This document shows, piece by piece, positions 35,719 through 44,960 of a DNA stretch of 64,000 nucleotides (the stretch's first letter is position 1; each line of letters opens with the position of its first letter). Where the stretch lies: contig NZ_JBIQVZ010000002.1 in assembly GCF_044335535.1 (NCBI RefSeq), positions 724,473 through 788,472 on the forward strand, given 5' to 3'. Below the pieces are notes generated by a model. It ran no database searches and was not told the origin of the DNA. It worked only from the letters and a program-made list of their open reading frames with translations. Origin of the DNA: Mariniflexile sp044335535 (lineage in GTDB: Bacteria > Bacteroidota > Bacteroidia > Flavobacteriales > Flavobacteriaceae). The position numbers were made by a program, and so were the translations under genes.

Positions 35719-36960
35719 ATGATTTCAAAAGAACACATCATTAAGCGCTTTATAAGTTACGTTACTATCGATACCGAATCGGATCCTACATCAAACACCA
35801 CGCCCAGCACTGCCAAACAATGGGATTTAGCCAACAAACTTGCCGAAGAACTAAAAACGATTGGCATGCAAGATGTTAGCATTGATGAAAACGCCTATAT
35901 TATGGCTACATTACCTAGCAATGTATCGCATGCTGTACCTACTATTGGATTTATTTCACATTTTGATACGTCGCCCGATTTTACGGGTGCTAACGTAAAC
36001 CCCCAAATTATTGAGGATTATAATGGGAAGGATATTGTTTTAAATGAAGCGGAAGATATTATACTTTCTCCCGATTATTTTGAAGATTTACTCCAATACA
36101 AAGGGCAAACCTTAATCACTACCGATGGCACAACCCTATTAGGTGCCGATGATAAAGCGGGCATTACCGAAATTGTATCGGCTATGGAATATTTAATCCA
36201 CCACCCTGAAATTAAACACGGCACTATTAAAGTGGGGTTCACTCCCGATGAAGAAATAGGCAGAGGTGCCCATAAATTTGATGTTGAAAAATTCGGAGCT
36301 GATTGGGCATATACTATGGATGGGAGTCAAATAGGCGAACTGGAATACGAAAATTTTAATGCTGCCAGTGCTGTAGTAAAAGTGAAAGGTAAAATTGTAC
36401 ACCCTGGCTATGCCAAAGGTAAAATGGTAAATTCCATGTACATTGCCCAAGAGTTTATCAACTCGTTACCACGTCTTGAAACACCCGAGCATACCGATGG
36501 GTATCAAGGTTTTTTTCATTTATACGCTATAAAAGGCGACGTAGAAGAAACTGTTTTGGAATACATTATTCGCGACCACGATTTTGGACATTTTGAAGCG
36601 CGTAAAGCCGTCATGGACAAATTAACCAACGAGCTAAATGAGCAATACGGAAGGGAAGTTATTCGTGTTGAAATAAAAGACCAATACTACAATATGAGAG
36701 AAAAGATAGAACCTGTCATGCATATTGTAAGCATTGCCGAAGAAGCCATGAAACAACTCCATATTGAACCTATAATTAAACCCATTCGTGGCGGTACCGA
36801 CGGCTCACAATTAAGTTATAAAGGCCTACCCTGCCCTAATATATTTGCTGGCGGACATAACTTTCATGGACGCTACGAATACGTACCTGTTGAAAGTATG
36901 GTAAAAGCGACCGAAGTTATTTGTAAAATTGCTGAATTAACGGCTTTAGAAAAATACTAA
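35719..36960 (+). CDS. pepT: Peptidase T (tripeptide aminopeptidase)
   Basis: A 413-residue M20B di-zinc peptidase that removes the N-terminal residue from tripeptides in the cytoplasm. Metal and catalytic residues are visible: HFDTSPDF (first His and Asp), TLLGADDKAG (bridging Asp), GFTPDEEIGRGA (Glu general base and ligand), TMDGSQIGELEYENF, HPGYAKGKMVNS, and the C-terminal GGTDGSQLSYKGLPCPNIFAGGHN (final His). Each quoted block is a standard PepT signature. Length equals E. coli PepT (408). The ATG at 35719 begins MISKEHIIKRFISYVTIDTES. Confidence 0.96.
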   Translation: MISKEHIIKRFISYVTIDTESDPTSNTTPSTAKQWDLANKLAEELKTIGMQDVSIDENAYIMATLPSNVSHAVPTIGFISHFDTSPDFTGANVNPQIIEDYNGKDIVLNEAEDIILSPDYFEDLLQYKGQTLITTDGTTLLGADDKAGITEIVSAMEYLIHHPEIKHGTIKVGFTPDEEIGRGAHKFDVEKFGADWAYTMDGSQIGELEYENFNAASAVVKVKGKIVHPGYAKGKMVNSMYIAQEFINSLPRLETPEHTDGYQGFFHLYAIKGDVEETVLEYIIRDHDFGHFEARKAVMDKLTNELNEQYGREVIRVEIKDQYYNMREKIEPVMHIVSIAEEAMKQLHIEPIIKPIRGGTDGSQLSYKGLPCPNIFAGGHNFHGRYEYVPVESMVKATEVICKIAELTALEKY

Positions 36961-37085
36961 GACCATTTATATTTAAAACACTATTTGTCAGTTCGAGCGA
37001 TGCCGATTTTTTTATTGGGATGGTATCGAGAACCTAACTCAAATCAGGCCAAGTTATAAAATAATTAGGGCTTTTTTTGCCATTC

Positions 37086-37115
37086 TTGACACACATTGAC
37101 ACAAATTGACACAAG
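37086..37115 (+). repeat. Three tandem 10-bp repeats TTGACACAMA
   Basis: TTGACACACA, TTGACACAAA and TTGACACAAG follow each other without gaps. The 10-bp period is close to one helical turn, so a protein-binding array is possible. No promoter box is visible beside it. Confidence 0.7.
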
Positions 37116-37390
37116 TGCCCAAAAAAGTAGGGGGTTTTGTTTGAGTTTTGTTCGGCTGCATTTTTGTTAGATGGGATATAGAAGCCCAAGAGGAGGTTGT
37201 TATTATATAAACTTAAATAGAAATAAAACATATATAGATCGGAATTTGTGTCATTAAAGTAATGAAAAACATAAAAAACAATATCAAAAGCCTAGCTTCC
37301 GATTTTACTTGTGTTAGTTCGCTTCGCTCGTACCTTTTGAAAAATCCTCTCACATAACACAGCTTTTCAAGATATATGTAAACACCAAAA

Positions 37391-37467
37391 AACAAAAAAT
37401 CCCGCATGTAGCAGGATTTTTAATCTTTATAGAGAGACCTCACAGGTTTTTAAAACCTGTGAGGTCT
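37391..37467 (-). terminator. Two hairpins downstream of glyA
   Basis: Nearest glyA is a 32-bp near-perfect palindrome with arms AGACCTCACAGGTTTT (37435-37450) and AAAACCTGTGAGGTCT (37452-37467). Beyond it, AAAAATCCCGC / GCAGGATTTTT pair around TGTA at about 37395-37422, with a T-run on the minus strand. The CCTCACAGGTTTT palindrome is also a known type of dispersed flavobacterial repeat. Confidence 0.75.
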
Positions 37468-37481
37468 TATTTATTATGTGC

Positions 37482-38753
37482 TTACACAAACAAAGGTCTG
37501 CCAGCCATCATAGCATTTGCTTTCACTTTAACAGCTTCTATAACGGCTTCGTTTTCGTGGTTCGCAATAACTTCATCAATAAGTTCTACTATTTCCAGCA
37601 TATCGGCTTCTTTTAAACCTCTAGTGGTAACCGCTGCGGTACCAACACGAATGCCCGATGTTACAAATGGCGAACGGGTATCAAAAGGCACCATGTTTTT
37701 GTTTACGGTAATATCGGCTTTTACCAAGGCTTGTTCTGCTTCTTTACCAGATACGTTTTTGTTACGTAAGTCTATAAGCATGCAGTGGTTATCGGTACCT
37801 CCAGAAATAATGTTGTATCCTTTTTCAACCAATGCTTTTGCCATAGTAGCAGCATTCGCTTTTACTTGTAATTGGTAATGTAAAAAATCATCCGTTAAAG
37901 CCTCACCAAAAGCAATGGCTTTAGCGGCAATAATATGCTCTAATGGGCCACCTTGATTTCCTGGGAATACCGCAGAATCCAATAATGACGACATTTTACG
38001 TAAACTACCGTCTTTTAATGTGATACCAAATGGGTTATCAAAATCTTGCCCCATCATAATCATCCCGCCTCTTGGACCTCTTAAGGTTTTATGGGTCGTA
38101 GTCGTTACAATATGGCAATGTGGCATCGGATCGTTTAAAATACCTTTGGCGATCAAACCCGCAGGATGTGAAATATCGGCCATTAAAATAGCTCCAACAC
38201 TATCGGCAATGACTCTAAAACGTTTAAAATCGATGTCACGAGAATATGCAGACGCACCAGCAATGATTAATTTTGGTTGCTCTTTAGTTGCTATTTCCTG
38301 AATTTTATCATAGTTTAAAACACCTGTCTCCTGCTCTACACCATAAAATACAGGGTTATATAATTTACCGGAAAAGTTCACTGGAGAACCGTGTGTTAAA
38401 TGACCTCCATGTGACAAATCGAATCCTAAAATTTTGTCTCCCGGCGTTAAACATGCATGGTAAACTGCAGTGTTTGCTTGACTTCCAGAGTGTGGTTGCA
38501 CGTTAACGTATGCTGCATTAAACAAAGCTTTTGCTCTATCAATAGCTATTTGCTCTACTTCATCAACCACCTCACAGCCGCCATAGTAGCGTTTTCCTGG
38601 ATAGCCTTCAGCATATTTATTGGTTAAAACAGAGCCTGCAGCTTCCATAACTTGGTCGCTAACAAAATTCTCTGACGCAATAAGTTCAATACCGTGTAGT
38701 TGGCGTTCTTTTTCAGCTTCAATAAGTTCAAAAATTTGTTCGTCGCGTTGCAT
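37482..38753 (-). CDS. glyA: Serine hydroxymethyltransferase
   Basis: This 423-residue PLP enzyme interconverts serine and glycine while making 5,10-methylenetetrahydrofolate. Signatures: ELIASENFVS near residue 22, NKYAEGYPGKRYYGGCEVVDEVE (with the substrate Tyr pair), NVQPHSGSQAN, DLSHGGHLTHG, ADISHPAGLIAKG and VTTTTHKTLRGPRGGMI with the PLP lysine. The length matches other GlyA proteins. The ATG at 38753 gives MQRDEQIFELIEAEKERQ. A -7 box lies 28 bp upstream. Confidence 0.97.
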   Translation of the reverse strand: MQRDEQIFELIEAEKERQLHGIELIASENFVSDQVMEAAGSVLTNKYAEGYPGKRYYGGCEVVDEVEQIAIDRAKALFNAAYVNVQPHSGSQANTAVYHACLTPGDKILGFDLSHGGHLTHGSPVNFSGKLYNPVFYGVEQETGVLNYDKIQEIATKEQPKLIIAGASAYSRDIDFKRFRVIADSVGAILMADISHPAGLIAKGILNDPMPHCHIVTTTTHKTLRGPRGGMIMMGQDFDNPFGITLKDGSLRKMSSLLDSAVFPGNQGGPLEHIIAAKAIAFGEALTDDFLHYQLQVKANAATMAKALVEKGYNIISGGTDNHCMLIDLRNKNVSGKEAEQALVKADITVNKNMVPFDTRSPFVTSGIRVGTAAVTTRGLKEADMLEIVELIDEVIANHENEAVIEAVKVKANAMMAGRPLFV

Positions 38754-38780
38754 AAAATTAATTTCTTGTTAAATATTCGG

Positions 38781-38788
38781 CAAAAGTA
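38781..38788 (-). promoter_or_regulatory. Putative -7 box for glyA
   Basis: TACTTTTG on the minus strand, a perfect TANNTTTG, 28 bp before the ATG at 38753. No riboswitch-like structure is visible in the short leader. Confidence 0.5.
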
Positions 38789-38912
38789 ACAAATAGATTA
38801 GTTAAATACATCAAAAAACATATATTTACTTCTAAGTTTTTAACGGTTTTATTAACGGTTAAAAGAAATCCAATTTTTATGCGTTTTATTCTATTAAAAT
38901 GAAAAAAATGTG

Positions 38913-38920
38913 TAGGTTTG
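38913..38920 (+). promoter_or_regulatory. Putative -7 box for fahA
   Basis: TAGGTTTG, a perfect TANNTTTG, 33 bp before the ATG at 38954. The leader is short and AT-rich. Confidence 0.45.
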
Positions 38921-38953
38921 AATTTAATTCCATAAATATTAAACTTTAAAGTT

Positions 38954-40237
38954 ATGCCATTATCAGCTAACAATCCAGATAGAAAATCGTGGTTACACGT
39001 CGATAAAAATTCCGATTTTCCCATTCAGAACATTCCGTTTGGCGTGTTTTTAACCCGTGATGACATCATTACTATAGGAACCCGAATTGGAGACACCGCC
39101 ATCGATTTGGGGGCGCTGCACCAATTAGGGTATTTTGAAGGCATTCCTTTAACCGATGATATTTTTCTTCAGGATACGTTGAATGATTTTATTGCCGACG
39201 GTCGTAAAACATGGCGTGCCGTTAGAAATCGCATTGCCGAAATTTTTGATAGCAACAACAAAACATTAAAAGATAACAAACGTCATAAAGAGATTGTCCT
39301 TTTTAGGTTGGATGAAATTGAAATGCAATTGCCTGTACAAATTGGCGACTATACCGATTTTTACTCCAGCTTAGAACATGCTACCAATGTAGGTTCTATG
39401 TTTAGAGATCCTGAAAATGCCCTATTGCCAAACTGGTTGCATATCCCAATTGCGTACCACGGCCGAAGTTCATCTATCATTCCTTCGGGAATTCCAGTTC
39501 ACAGACCACAGGGGCAAACGCTTCCTAACGGTACCGATCAGCCTGTATTCGGACCAAGTAAATTGGTGGATTTTGAGCTTGAAATGGCGTTTATTACCAC
39601 CGTTGCCAACGATTTAGGCGAACCAATTCCTATAGAAGAAGCCGAAGAATACATTTTTGGTTTGGTGTTACTTAACGATTGGAGTGCCCGCGATATTCAA
39701 AAATGGGAATACGTACCGCTAGGACCCTTTTTAGCAAAAAACTTCGCATCATCTATTTCACCTTGGATTGTAACACTCGATGCTCTAGAGCCTTATCGTG
39801 TTGAAGGTCCCAAGCCTATTAAACCACAGCTGGAATACCTGCAATACAAAGGCAAAAAGAGTTTTGATATTAATTTAGAAGTGGCTATTCGCCCAAATGG
39901 CGCTAAAGAAACAGTTGTTAGCAAAACTAATTTCAAATATATGTATTGGAATATGGCACAACAACTAGCTCACCATACTGTAAACGGATGCCCTGTAAAT
40001 TCTGGTGATATGATGGGAAGTGGTACCATTTCTGGTCCTACGCCCGATTCTTATGGGTCGATGCTAGAACTATCTTGGAAAGGTGAAAAACCACTTAAAA
40101 TGAAGGATGGTAGCGAGCGTAGTTTTATTAATGATAATGATACCGTAATCATGCGTGGTTTTTGTGAAAAAGATGGAACTCGTATTGGTTTTGGTGAAAT
40201 GTCTACCAAATTACTGCCTGTTTTCAAAAGAAAATAA
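38954..40237 (+). CDS. fahA: Fumarylacetoacetase
   Basis: This 427-residue enzyme performs the last step of tyrosine breakdown, splitting fumarylacetoacetate into fumarate and acetoacetate. The N-terminal SH3-like domain holds DFPIQNIPFGVF. The catalytic domain has DYTDFYSSLEHATNVGSMFR (metal Asp and catalytic His), PIAYHGRSSSIIPSGIPVHRPQGQ, FELEMAF, LLNDWSARDIQKWEYVPLGPFLAKNF (metal Asp and Lys region) and GTISGPTPDSYGSMLE. All expected ligands are visible. The ATG at 38954 gives MPLSANNPDRKSWL. Homogentisate dioxygenase, the usual partner, is not in the window. Confidence 0.95.
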   Translation: MPLSANNPDRKSWLHVDKNSDFPIQNIPFGVFLTRDDIITIGTRIGDTAIDLGALHQLGYFEGIPLTDDIFLQDTLNDFIADGRKTWRAVRNRIAEIFDSNNKTLKDNKRHKEIVLFRLDEIEMQLPVQIGDYTDFYSSLEHATNVGSMFRDPENALLPNWLHIPIAYHGRSSSIIPSGIPVHRPQGQTLPNGTDQPVFGPSKLVDFELEMAFITTVANDLGEPIPIEEAEEYIFGLVLLNDWSARDIQKWEYVPLGPFLAKNFASSISPWIVTLDALEPYRVEGPKPIKPQLEYLQYKGKKSFDINLEVAIRPNGAKETVVSKTNFKYMYWNMAQQLAHHTVNGCPVNSGDMMGSGTISGPTPDSYGSMLELSWKGEKPLKMKDGSERSFINDNDTVIMRGFCEKDGTRIGFGEMSTKLLPVFKRK

Positions 40238-40405
40238 ACGCGTTCTCAACATTTGAGGATTTAAGTTTTTATTATTTTTATAGTATATTTCTTATAAAAC
40301 TATAATTATAAATCATTTTAACGGATTTATTAGCGTTTTATCTGTTATTTTAGTATTTTGGCACTTTTATTGGATGACCTCCCAAACAAACCAAATATAG
40401 AGACC

Positions 40406-41584
40406 ATGATTAGAACATTACTTTCTACATTACTAATCGCTTGCATCCTATCATGCAGCACCAGTAAACAAATTGAAAAATCCTTAAGTACTGGAAACTA
40501 CGACCAAGCTATTTACGATGCCATTGGCAAATTACGTACCAATAAGGACAAAAAAGGAAAAGCCGATTTTATTGCCATGCTTCAAGAGGCTTATAGTAAA
40601 GCCAACGAACGTGATTTAACTACCATTAACTTTCTGAAAAAGGATAACAATCCTGAGAACTACCTACGTATTTATGATATGTATGTGGGTTTAAACAAAC
40701 GTCAGGAACTTATAAAACCGCTATTACCACTTGCTATTAATGGTAAAACAGTTAAATTTAATTTAACAGATTATTCCAGCGACATTATCAAGTTTAAAAA
40801 CGAGGCATCTTTACAAATCTATAACAATGCGTCGGCACTTTTAAAATCCAATAACAAATTGGATGCAAGACAAGCATTCGGCATGTTTCAAGATATAGAA
40901 GACATGAACCCGAATTACAAAGACGTGCGTAACCTATTGGAAGTGTCGCATAATAAAGGCATTGATTTTGTATTGGTCGATATGGTTAACGACACCCGAA
41001 AAACTATACCAACACGACTGGAAGACGATTTATTAAACTTTAGCACCTACGGACTTAACAATTTATGGACCGTTTACCACAACAACCCCGTTGATAAAGT
41101 ACATTACGATTATAACATGCGTGTTAATTTAAGAGATATTAACTTATCGCCCGAGCAAATTAAGGAACGCCAAATTATTAAAGAAAAGCAAGTTGTCGAT
41201 GGCAAAAAAGATTTATTGGATAGCAATGGTAATAAAGTAAAAGACAGTCTTGGTAAAACCATACAGGTTGATAAAATGATAACCGTCCAATGTGAATACT
41301 ACGAAAGTACCCAGTTTAAATCGGCACAAGTAACTGGAAACGTGGAATATATTGATGTAAAAAATAAGCAATTGGTCGATGCATTTCCTATTAGCAGCGA
41401 ATTTGTGTTTCAACATATCTTTGCAACCTCTCGAGGAGACAGACGTGCTTTAGAAACCACATTGTTGCCTTTTTTAAATAACCACCGTGTGCCCTTCCCT
41501 AGTGAAGAACAAATGATTTATGATACCGGAGAAGATTTAAAAGCTCAACTCAAACAGATTATAAATTCTTATAATCCGAGATAA
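40406..41584 (+). CDS. Lipoprotein of unknown function, largely helical
   Basis: 392 residues from the ATG at 40406, which begins a lipoprotein signal (MIRTLLSTLLIACILSC, lipid-attached Cys near residue 17 followed by STSK). The N-terminal half looks like a TPR/solenoid array (IEKSLSTGNYDQAIYDAIGKLR, EASLQIYNNASALLKSNNKLDARQAFGMFQDIEDMNPNY). The C-terminal half is a beta-rich domain ending near PSEEQMIYDTGEDLKAQLKQII. I do not recognise a named family; helical lipoproteins of this type are common in Flavobacteriaceae. A longer frame back to 40358 lacks a signal and is rejected. A strong terminator follows immediately. Confidence 0.75.
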   Translation: MIRTLLSTLLIACILSCSTSKQIEKSLSTGNYDQAIYDAIGKLRTNKDKKGKADFIAMLQEAYSKANERDLTTINFLKKDNNPENYLRIYDMYVGLNKRQELIKPLLPLAINGKTVKFNLTDYSSDIIKFKNEASLQIYNNASALLKSNNKLDARQAFGMFQDIEDMNPNYKDVRNLLEVSHNKGIDFVLVDMVNDTRKTIPTRLEDDLLNFSTYGLNNLWTVYHNNPVDKVHYDYNMRVNLRDINLSPEQIKERQIIKEKQVVDGKKDLLDSNGNKVKDSLGKTIQVDKMITVQCEYYESTQFKSAQVTGNVEYIDVKNKQLVDAFPISSEFVFQHIFATSRGDRRALETTLLPFLNNHRVPFPSEEQMIYDTGEDLKAQLKQIINSYNPR

Positions 41585-41585
41585 T

Positions 41586-41619
41586 AAAAAAACTCCCAAA
41601 TATTTTTGGGAGTTTTTTT
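41586..41619 (+). terminator. Rho-independent terminator after the lipoprotein gene
   Basis: Perfect 15-bp arms with core ACTCCCAAA / TTTGGGAGT around a 4-nt loop TATT, ending in seven T residues. It starts 2 bp after the stop codon. Confidence 0.93.
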
Positions 41620-42021
41620 ATGCTCCAAATCAATTCAAAAGCTCCATCTTCAAAAAATTCCTAATTTCAAAATCTTAATTTTTATAAATACTATAAAAAG
41701 AAACTCTTTATTTTAAATATACAAACCAAACATCTTGAACAATAGATTCTCATCTCTTTTACTTTTTTAGTTCAATATCCTATGAAACATTACCTATTAT
41801 ACACAAGGCTTAATCGCTTTTAACAACTATTTACTTAGAATTAAATTCTAATAACCATATATGTTGTTTTTTGTGTCTTTACAAAAAAAAAATCTCTTTT
41901 TTTGCTTAATCAATATTTTTTTTAAACTATTTAATCTTTTTTGCTATATTTGTCAACCAGTTTGGTAAACCAGTTTGGTAAACCAACTGTACAAGATACT
42001 TAATTAACTAAACTAAAAAAG
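41620..42021 (+). other. Intergenic region upstream of the alginate lyase
   Basis: About 320 bp of very AT-rich DNA with no coding potential precede the promoter and operator at 41945-41989. No other structure was recognised. Confidence 0.5.
41945..41989 (+). promoter_or_regulatory. Alginate-lyase promoter with tandem operator sites
   Basis: The -7 box TATATTTG is at 41945-41952. Directly after it, AACCAGTTTGGT (41955-41966) is repeated at 41968-41979 and followed by AAACCAACTG (41980-41989). This makes two overlapping palindromes of the form TTGGT-AA-ACCA(A/G). Transcription should start about 5-8 bp after the box, inside the first repeat, so a bound protein would block the promoter. The arms resemble GntR/LacI-type operators, and the likely inducer is an alginate-derived sugar (inference). 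Confidence 0.65.
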
Positions 42022-43680
42022 ATGAAAATGAATTTAACACCATCAAAATTGTCCGGAAGTTATAGTACCATTCTTGGACTTAGATTAAGCCTCAAATTAG
42101 TTTTAACTATCTGTTTGATACAAAACATTTCAATTGTATTTGGCCAGACCTACAATGCACCTTATGAAATACCCAGATTTCAAGATTTTATAGGCGAATG
42201 TAAATTACAAGCGCCTACAAGTTCAACTGCTGCAACTCAAGCAGAGCTTATAGCTGGTTATACATCGAGCTGGTTTTATGTAGCCGATGGCGATAAAGTA
42301 GCATTTAATCAGTCTGGATCGAGCAACCGAACCGAACTTCGCGACGAAAGAAATTGGGATCTTACTCAGGGAGATCAGTCTCTTTTTGGAAGAATAGATG
42401 TTGTTCAGCAGACATGCGACCAAGTTACGTTGATGCAAATTCATGATGATGCCAATGCTGGTAATGGCCCAAACAAGCCTCTTTTACGCATTTATAAGCA
42501 TCAAACAAAATCGCCAATAAACCATATTTGGGCAGCTATCAAGACTGACGCGGGCGGACAGAATACTACTCATGTTGATCTTGGAATTGATCCTGGAGGA
42601 TATTTTGATTGTGAAATCAAACTTGTAAGCGGTAACATGATAATCAATTTCAATGGAGTTGAAAAAGCCAATATGGATGTTTCGTATTGGTCTTACCCAA
42701 GCTATTGGAAAGCGGGGGTGTATTTGCAAGATAATGGAGAAGCTACAGCTTATTTTGATGAACTTTATACTGGCACTCCTTCGGGGAACAATTCTCCCTC
42801 TGTAAGCATCACATCGCCTTCTAATGGCGTAAGTTTCAATGATGGAGAGAATGTTACCATTTCTGCCAGTGCCTCAGATAGCGATGGTTCTATCAGTCAG
42901 GTTGAGTTTTTTGTGAACGGCAACAGCATTGGTGTTGACTCCTCAAGCCCTTATTCAACTAACTGGACCATTGGAGTGGGTTCATTTAATATCACCGCAG
43001 TAGCCACAGACAATGAATCTGCATCAACCACGTCATCTACTGTAACCGTAACAGGCAATGGTGTGGGTACCGATCTATATGTTTCCAGCATTGTAACAGG
43101 CACACAAAATGCTGGCCAAGGCAAAAAGCATGGGTTGGCCACGGTTACAATATTAGACAATAATGGAGTTCCTGTAGCTAATGCTACAGTTACAGGTACA
43201 TTTTCAGGTACTTTTAATGAAACAGTAACAGGCTCTACGGGAAGTAATGGAACTGTTGATTTAATTACTTCTGCAACCACCAAAGGTGGGGTATCTGTAG
43301 TTTTATGCGTAGATGATGTGACACATTCTACATTGGTGTACAATAGCTCCCTAAATGTGATTACCTGTACTGGATCTTCTGGAAAAATCACCCGGTCAAC
43401 AAAATTAAAAAATTCACAAAACAATAAAATGGCTTTTGTAGTATATCCGAACCCTGCAACTACATCATTTACAGTTGGACTTACTTTAAATGAAAAAAGC
43501 AATTTTAGTGCTAGGGTAATTAGTGTGGATGGTAAAGTAGTAAGCACCATACAGCCGCAAATATTTAGTGAAGGCACCTATCAAGTTACGATCGATGTGT
43601 CGCATTTGAATAGAGGCATCTACTTTTTAGAAACCTCTTTGAATGGAGAAAAACTAACTAGGCAAATCGTTAAGAAATAA
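42022..43680 (+). CDS. Secreted PL7 family alginate lyase with Ig-like and T9SS domains
   Basis: 552 residues; ATG at 42022 or the third codon. The signal peptide ends near FGQ, residues 40-42. The catalytic PL7 jelly-roll covers about 45-252 with the three family motifs: RTELRDE at 103-109, QIH at 139-141 and YWKAGVYLQ at 228-236. It cleaves alginate by beta-elimination; QIH favours polyguluronate activity in known PL7 enzymes. Then come a bacterial Ig-like domain (259-345; SITSPSNGVSFNDGENVTIS), a second beta-sandwich (about 350-455) and a type A sorting domain (VVYPNPATTSFTV, GIYFLETSL). It stands alone, with no SusC/D genes beside it. Confidence 0.93.
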   Translation: MKMNLTPSKLSGSYSTILGLRLSLKLVLTICLIQNISIVFGQTYNAPYEIPRFQDFIGECKLQAPTSSTAATQAELIAGYTSSWFYVADGDKVAFNQSGSSNRTELRDERNWDLTQGDQSLFGRIDVVQQTCDQVTLMQIHDDANAGNGPNKPLLRIYKHQTKSPINHIWAAIKTDAGGQNTTHVDLGIDPGGYFDCEIKLVSGNMIINFNGVEKANMDVSYWSYPSYWKAGVYLQDNGEATAYFDELYTGTPSGNNSPSVSITSPSNGVSFNDGENVTISASASDSDGSISQVEFFVNGNSIGVDSSSPYSTNWTIGVGSFNITAVATDNESASTTSSTVTVTGNGVGTDLYVSSIVTGTQNAGQGKKHGLATVTILDNNGVPVANATVTGTFSGTFNETVTGSTGSNGTVDLITSATTKGGVSVVLCVDDVTHSTLVYNSSLNVITCTGSSGKITRSTKLKNSQNNKMAFVVYPNPATTSFTVGLTLNEKSNFSARVISVDGKVVSTIQPQIFSEGTYQVTIDVSHLNRGIYFLETSLNGEKLTRQIVKK

Positions 43681-43692
43681 TTGGATTGTTTT

Positions 43693-43739
43693 AATAACAA
43701 TAAAAGGCTGTTAATTAGCAGCCTTTTATTGTTATTTCA
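43693..43739 (+). terminator. Rho-independent terminator of the alginate lyase
   Basis: 18-bp perfect arms AATAACAATAAAAGGCTG (43693-43710) and its complement (43719-43736) around an 8-nt loop. Confidence 0.9.
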
Positions 43740-43823
43740 AAAAAGTGTTGATATTTTACCGTGTATGTTAAATTAAAATATTGAATACCCTAATATCACT
43801 GACAATGTTTGATAATTAGAATT

Positions 43824-44960
43824 CTAATAAACATAATCCTTTAAAACATCTCTACTTGTTTGATATCCTAATTCCAAACTATATCTATCATCATATTTAT
43901 ACCCTAAACCAAATGCAAAATTAGTACTTGTTTTAATTTTTAAATCGGCGGCATTATCGTAATCAATGTTCGAATTTCTATTTGGCGCATCAAAAATATT
44001 TAAAGCATTTATGAAAATTTTAGAATTCTCGTTTAAGAAAAAATAATGTCTTATCCCAAAAGGTAATTCAATTGATTTGTAATCGACTTTAGCATTTTCT
44101 GTTATTGACCCTATCTTCTGCCTTAAAATATTGATATGTAGGTTCGAACATTACAGCCCATTTATTCTTGTTAATTGGCAAGATGAATTCTGCTTAAATA
44201 CCAAATCTAAATACTGATTCATTGCTAAAATCTTTATTTTTATAATCATTAATCTTGTTCTCTATTGAAAGAGTTGAACTATTGAAGTCAAATCTAAAAC
44301 TCAAATTAAATAAATCCCTTTTTTGCTTTTTTTCATAATTGATATATTCATCACCAACATATTTGTTATATTCAACAAAGAAATTAACCAACTTACTTTT
44401 TTTATAATCTAAGTATTTAATTTCGTTCATTTTAAAAACTGGGCATTTTAAATCATTCCACAATTGACTTTTAAATTCATTATTTTCTCCAATTTTATTA
44501 TTCTCGGTTTAATAATATTTATGTATTACCTGATTAATATTACCGTCACTTAAATTGTAAAAGTATCTTACTAAATTTCCAGCTTCATATAGATATAAAT
44601 TTGCTTTACCCTCAACTAAAACTCTTAAAAACAACAACTCTTCTTTGAAGATTGAGGTTCTGTCAAAACTTATTCTATTTAAATGTTCACTAGACCTATC
44701 AATATTTACAGAACTTCTTATGTATTTTGAAATATTGTCTATGCAAAACTCTTTAACGTAATTTATTGTCGCTTTTTTAGGTTCACTATTTTCTGATAAT
44801 TTATACTCAAATTCAATTGGATTATTTTTCCAATCAACATTCTTGATTAGACAATCAATTTTTTGATTAACATTATTAATGCAATAGCCCTTTTCATAAG
44901 AAATTTGAGCATAGCAATTAAGACTTGAAGCTATTAAAAGAAATAAAAATTGTTTTTCAT
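43824..44960 (-). pseudogene. Decayed outer-membrane beta-barrel protein gene
   Basis: Reading the minus strand through several lesions gives a coherent ~370-residue protein: signal peptide (KQFLFLLIASSLNCYAQ), ISYEKGYCINNVNQKIDCLI, LWNDLKCPVFKMNEIKYLDY, AEFILPINKNKWAVMFEP, ELPFGIRHYFFLNENSKIF and FAFGLGYKYDDRYSLELGYQ. Similar flavobacterial beta-barrel proteins end with about 15 more residues. Lesions: one A missing in the A-run after the ATG (44958-44960), an in-frame TAA at 44509-44511, another TAA at 44194-44196, a frameshift near 44100-44130, and an early stop at 43824. Its substrate is unknown. It is more AT-rich than its neighbours and lies in a non-operonic spot. Confidence 0.8.

Larger units (their letters stand above)
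36961..37481. other. 521-bp intergenic region with repeats and hairpins, no gene supported
   Basis: From left to right it holds a REP-like TTGTCAGTTCGAGCG...ATCGAGAACC block (36985-37036), three tandem 10-mers (37086-37115), AT-rich DNA with a TTCGCTTCGCTCGTACC word, and two hairpins before glyA. Two short minus-strand frames here (37034-37231 and 37213-37407) have no recognisable content and look spurious. Confidence 0.6.

Noticed and set aside
37034..37407. Two short minus-strand frames in the pepT-glyA gap
   Set aside because: The peptides are low complexity, cross the tandem repeats and hairpins and have no recognisable domain.
42951..43577. 208-codon frame antisense to the alginate lyase
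   Set aside because: The valine/threonine-rich peptide is what the complement of a Thr/Ser/Asn-rich T9SS protein gives; the sense frame has clear PL7 and sorting motifs.
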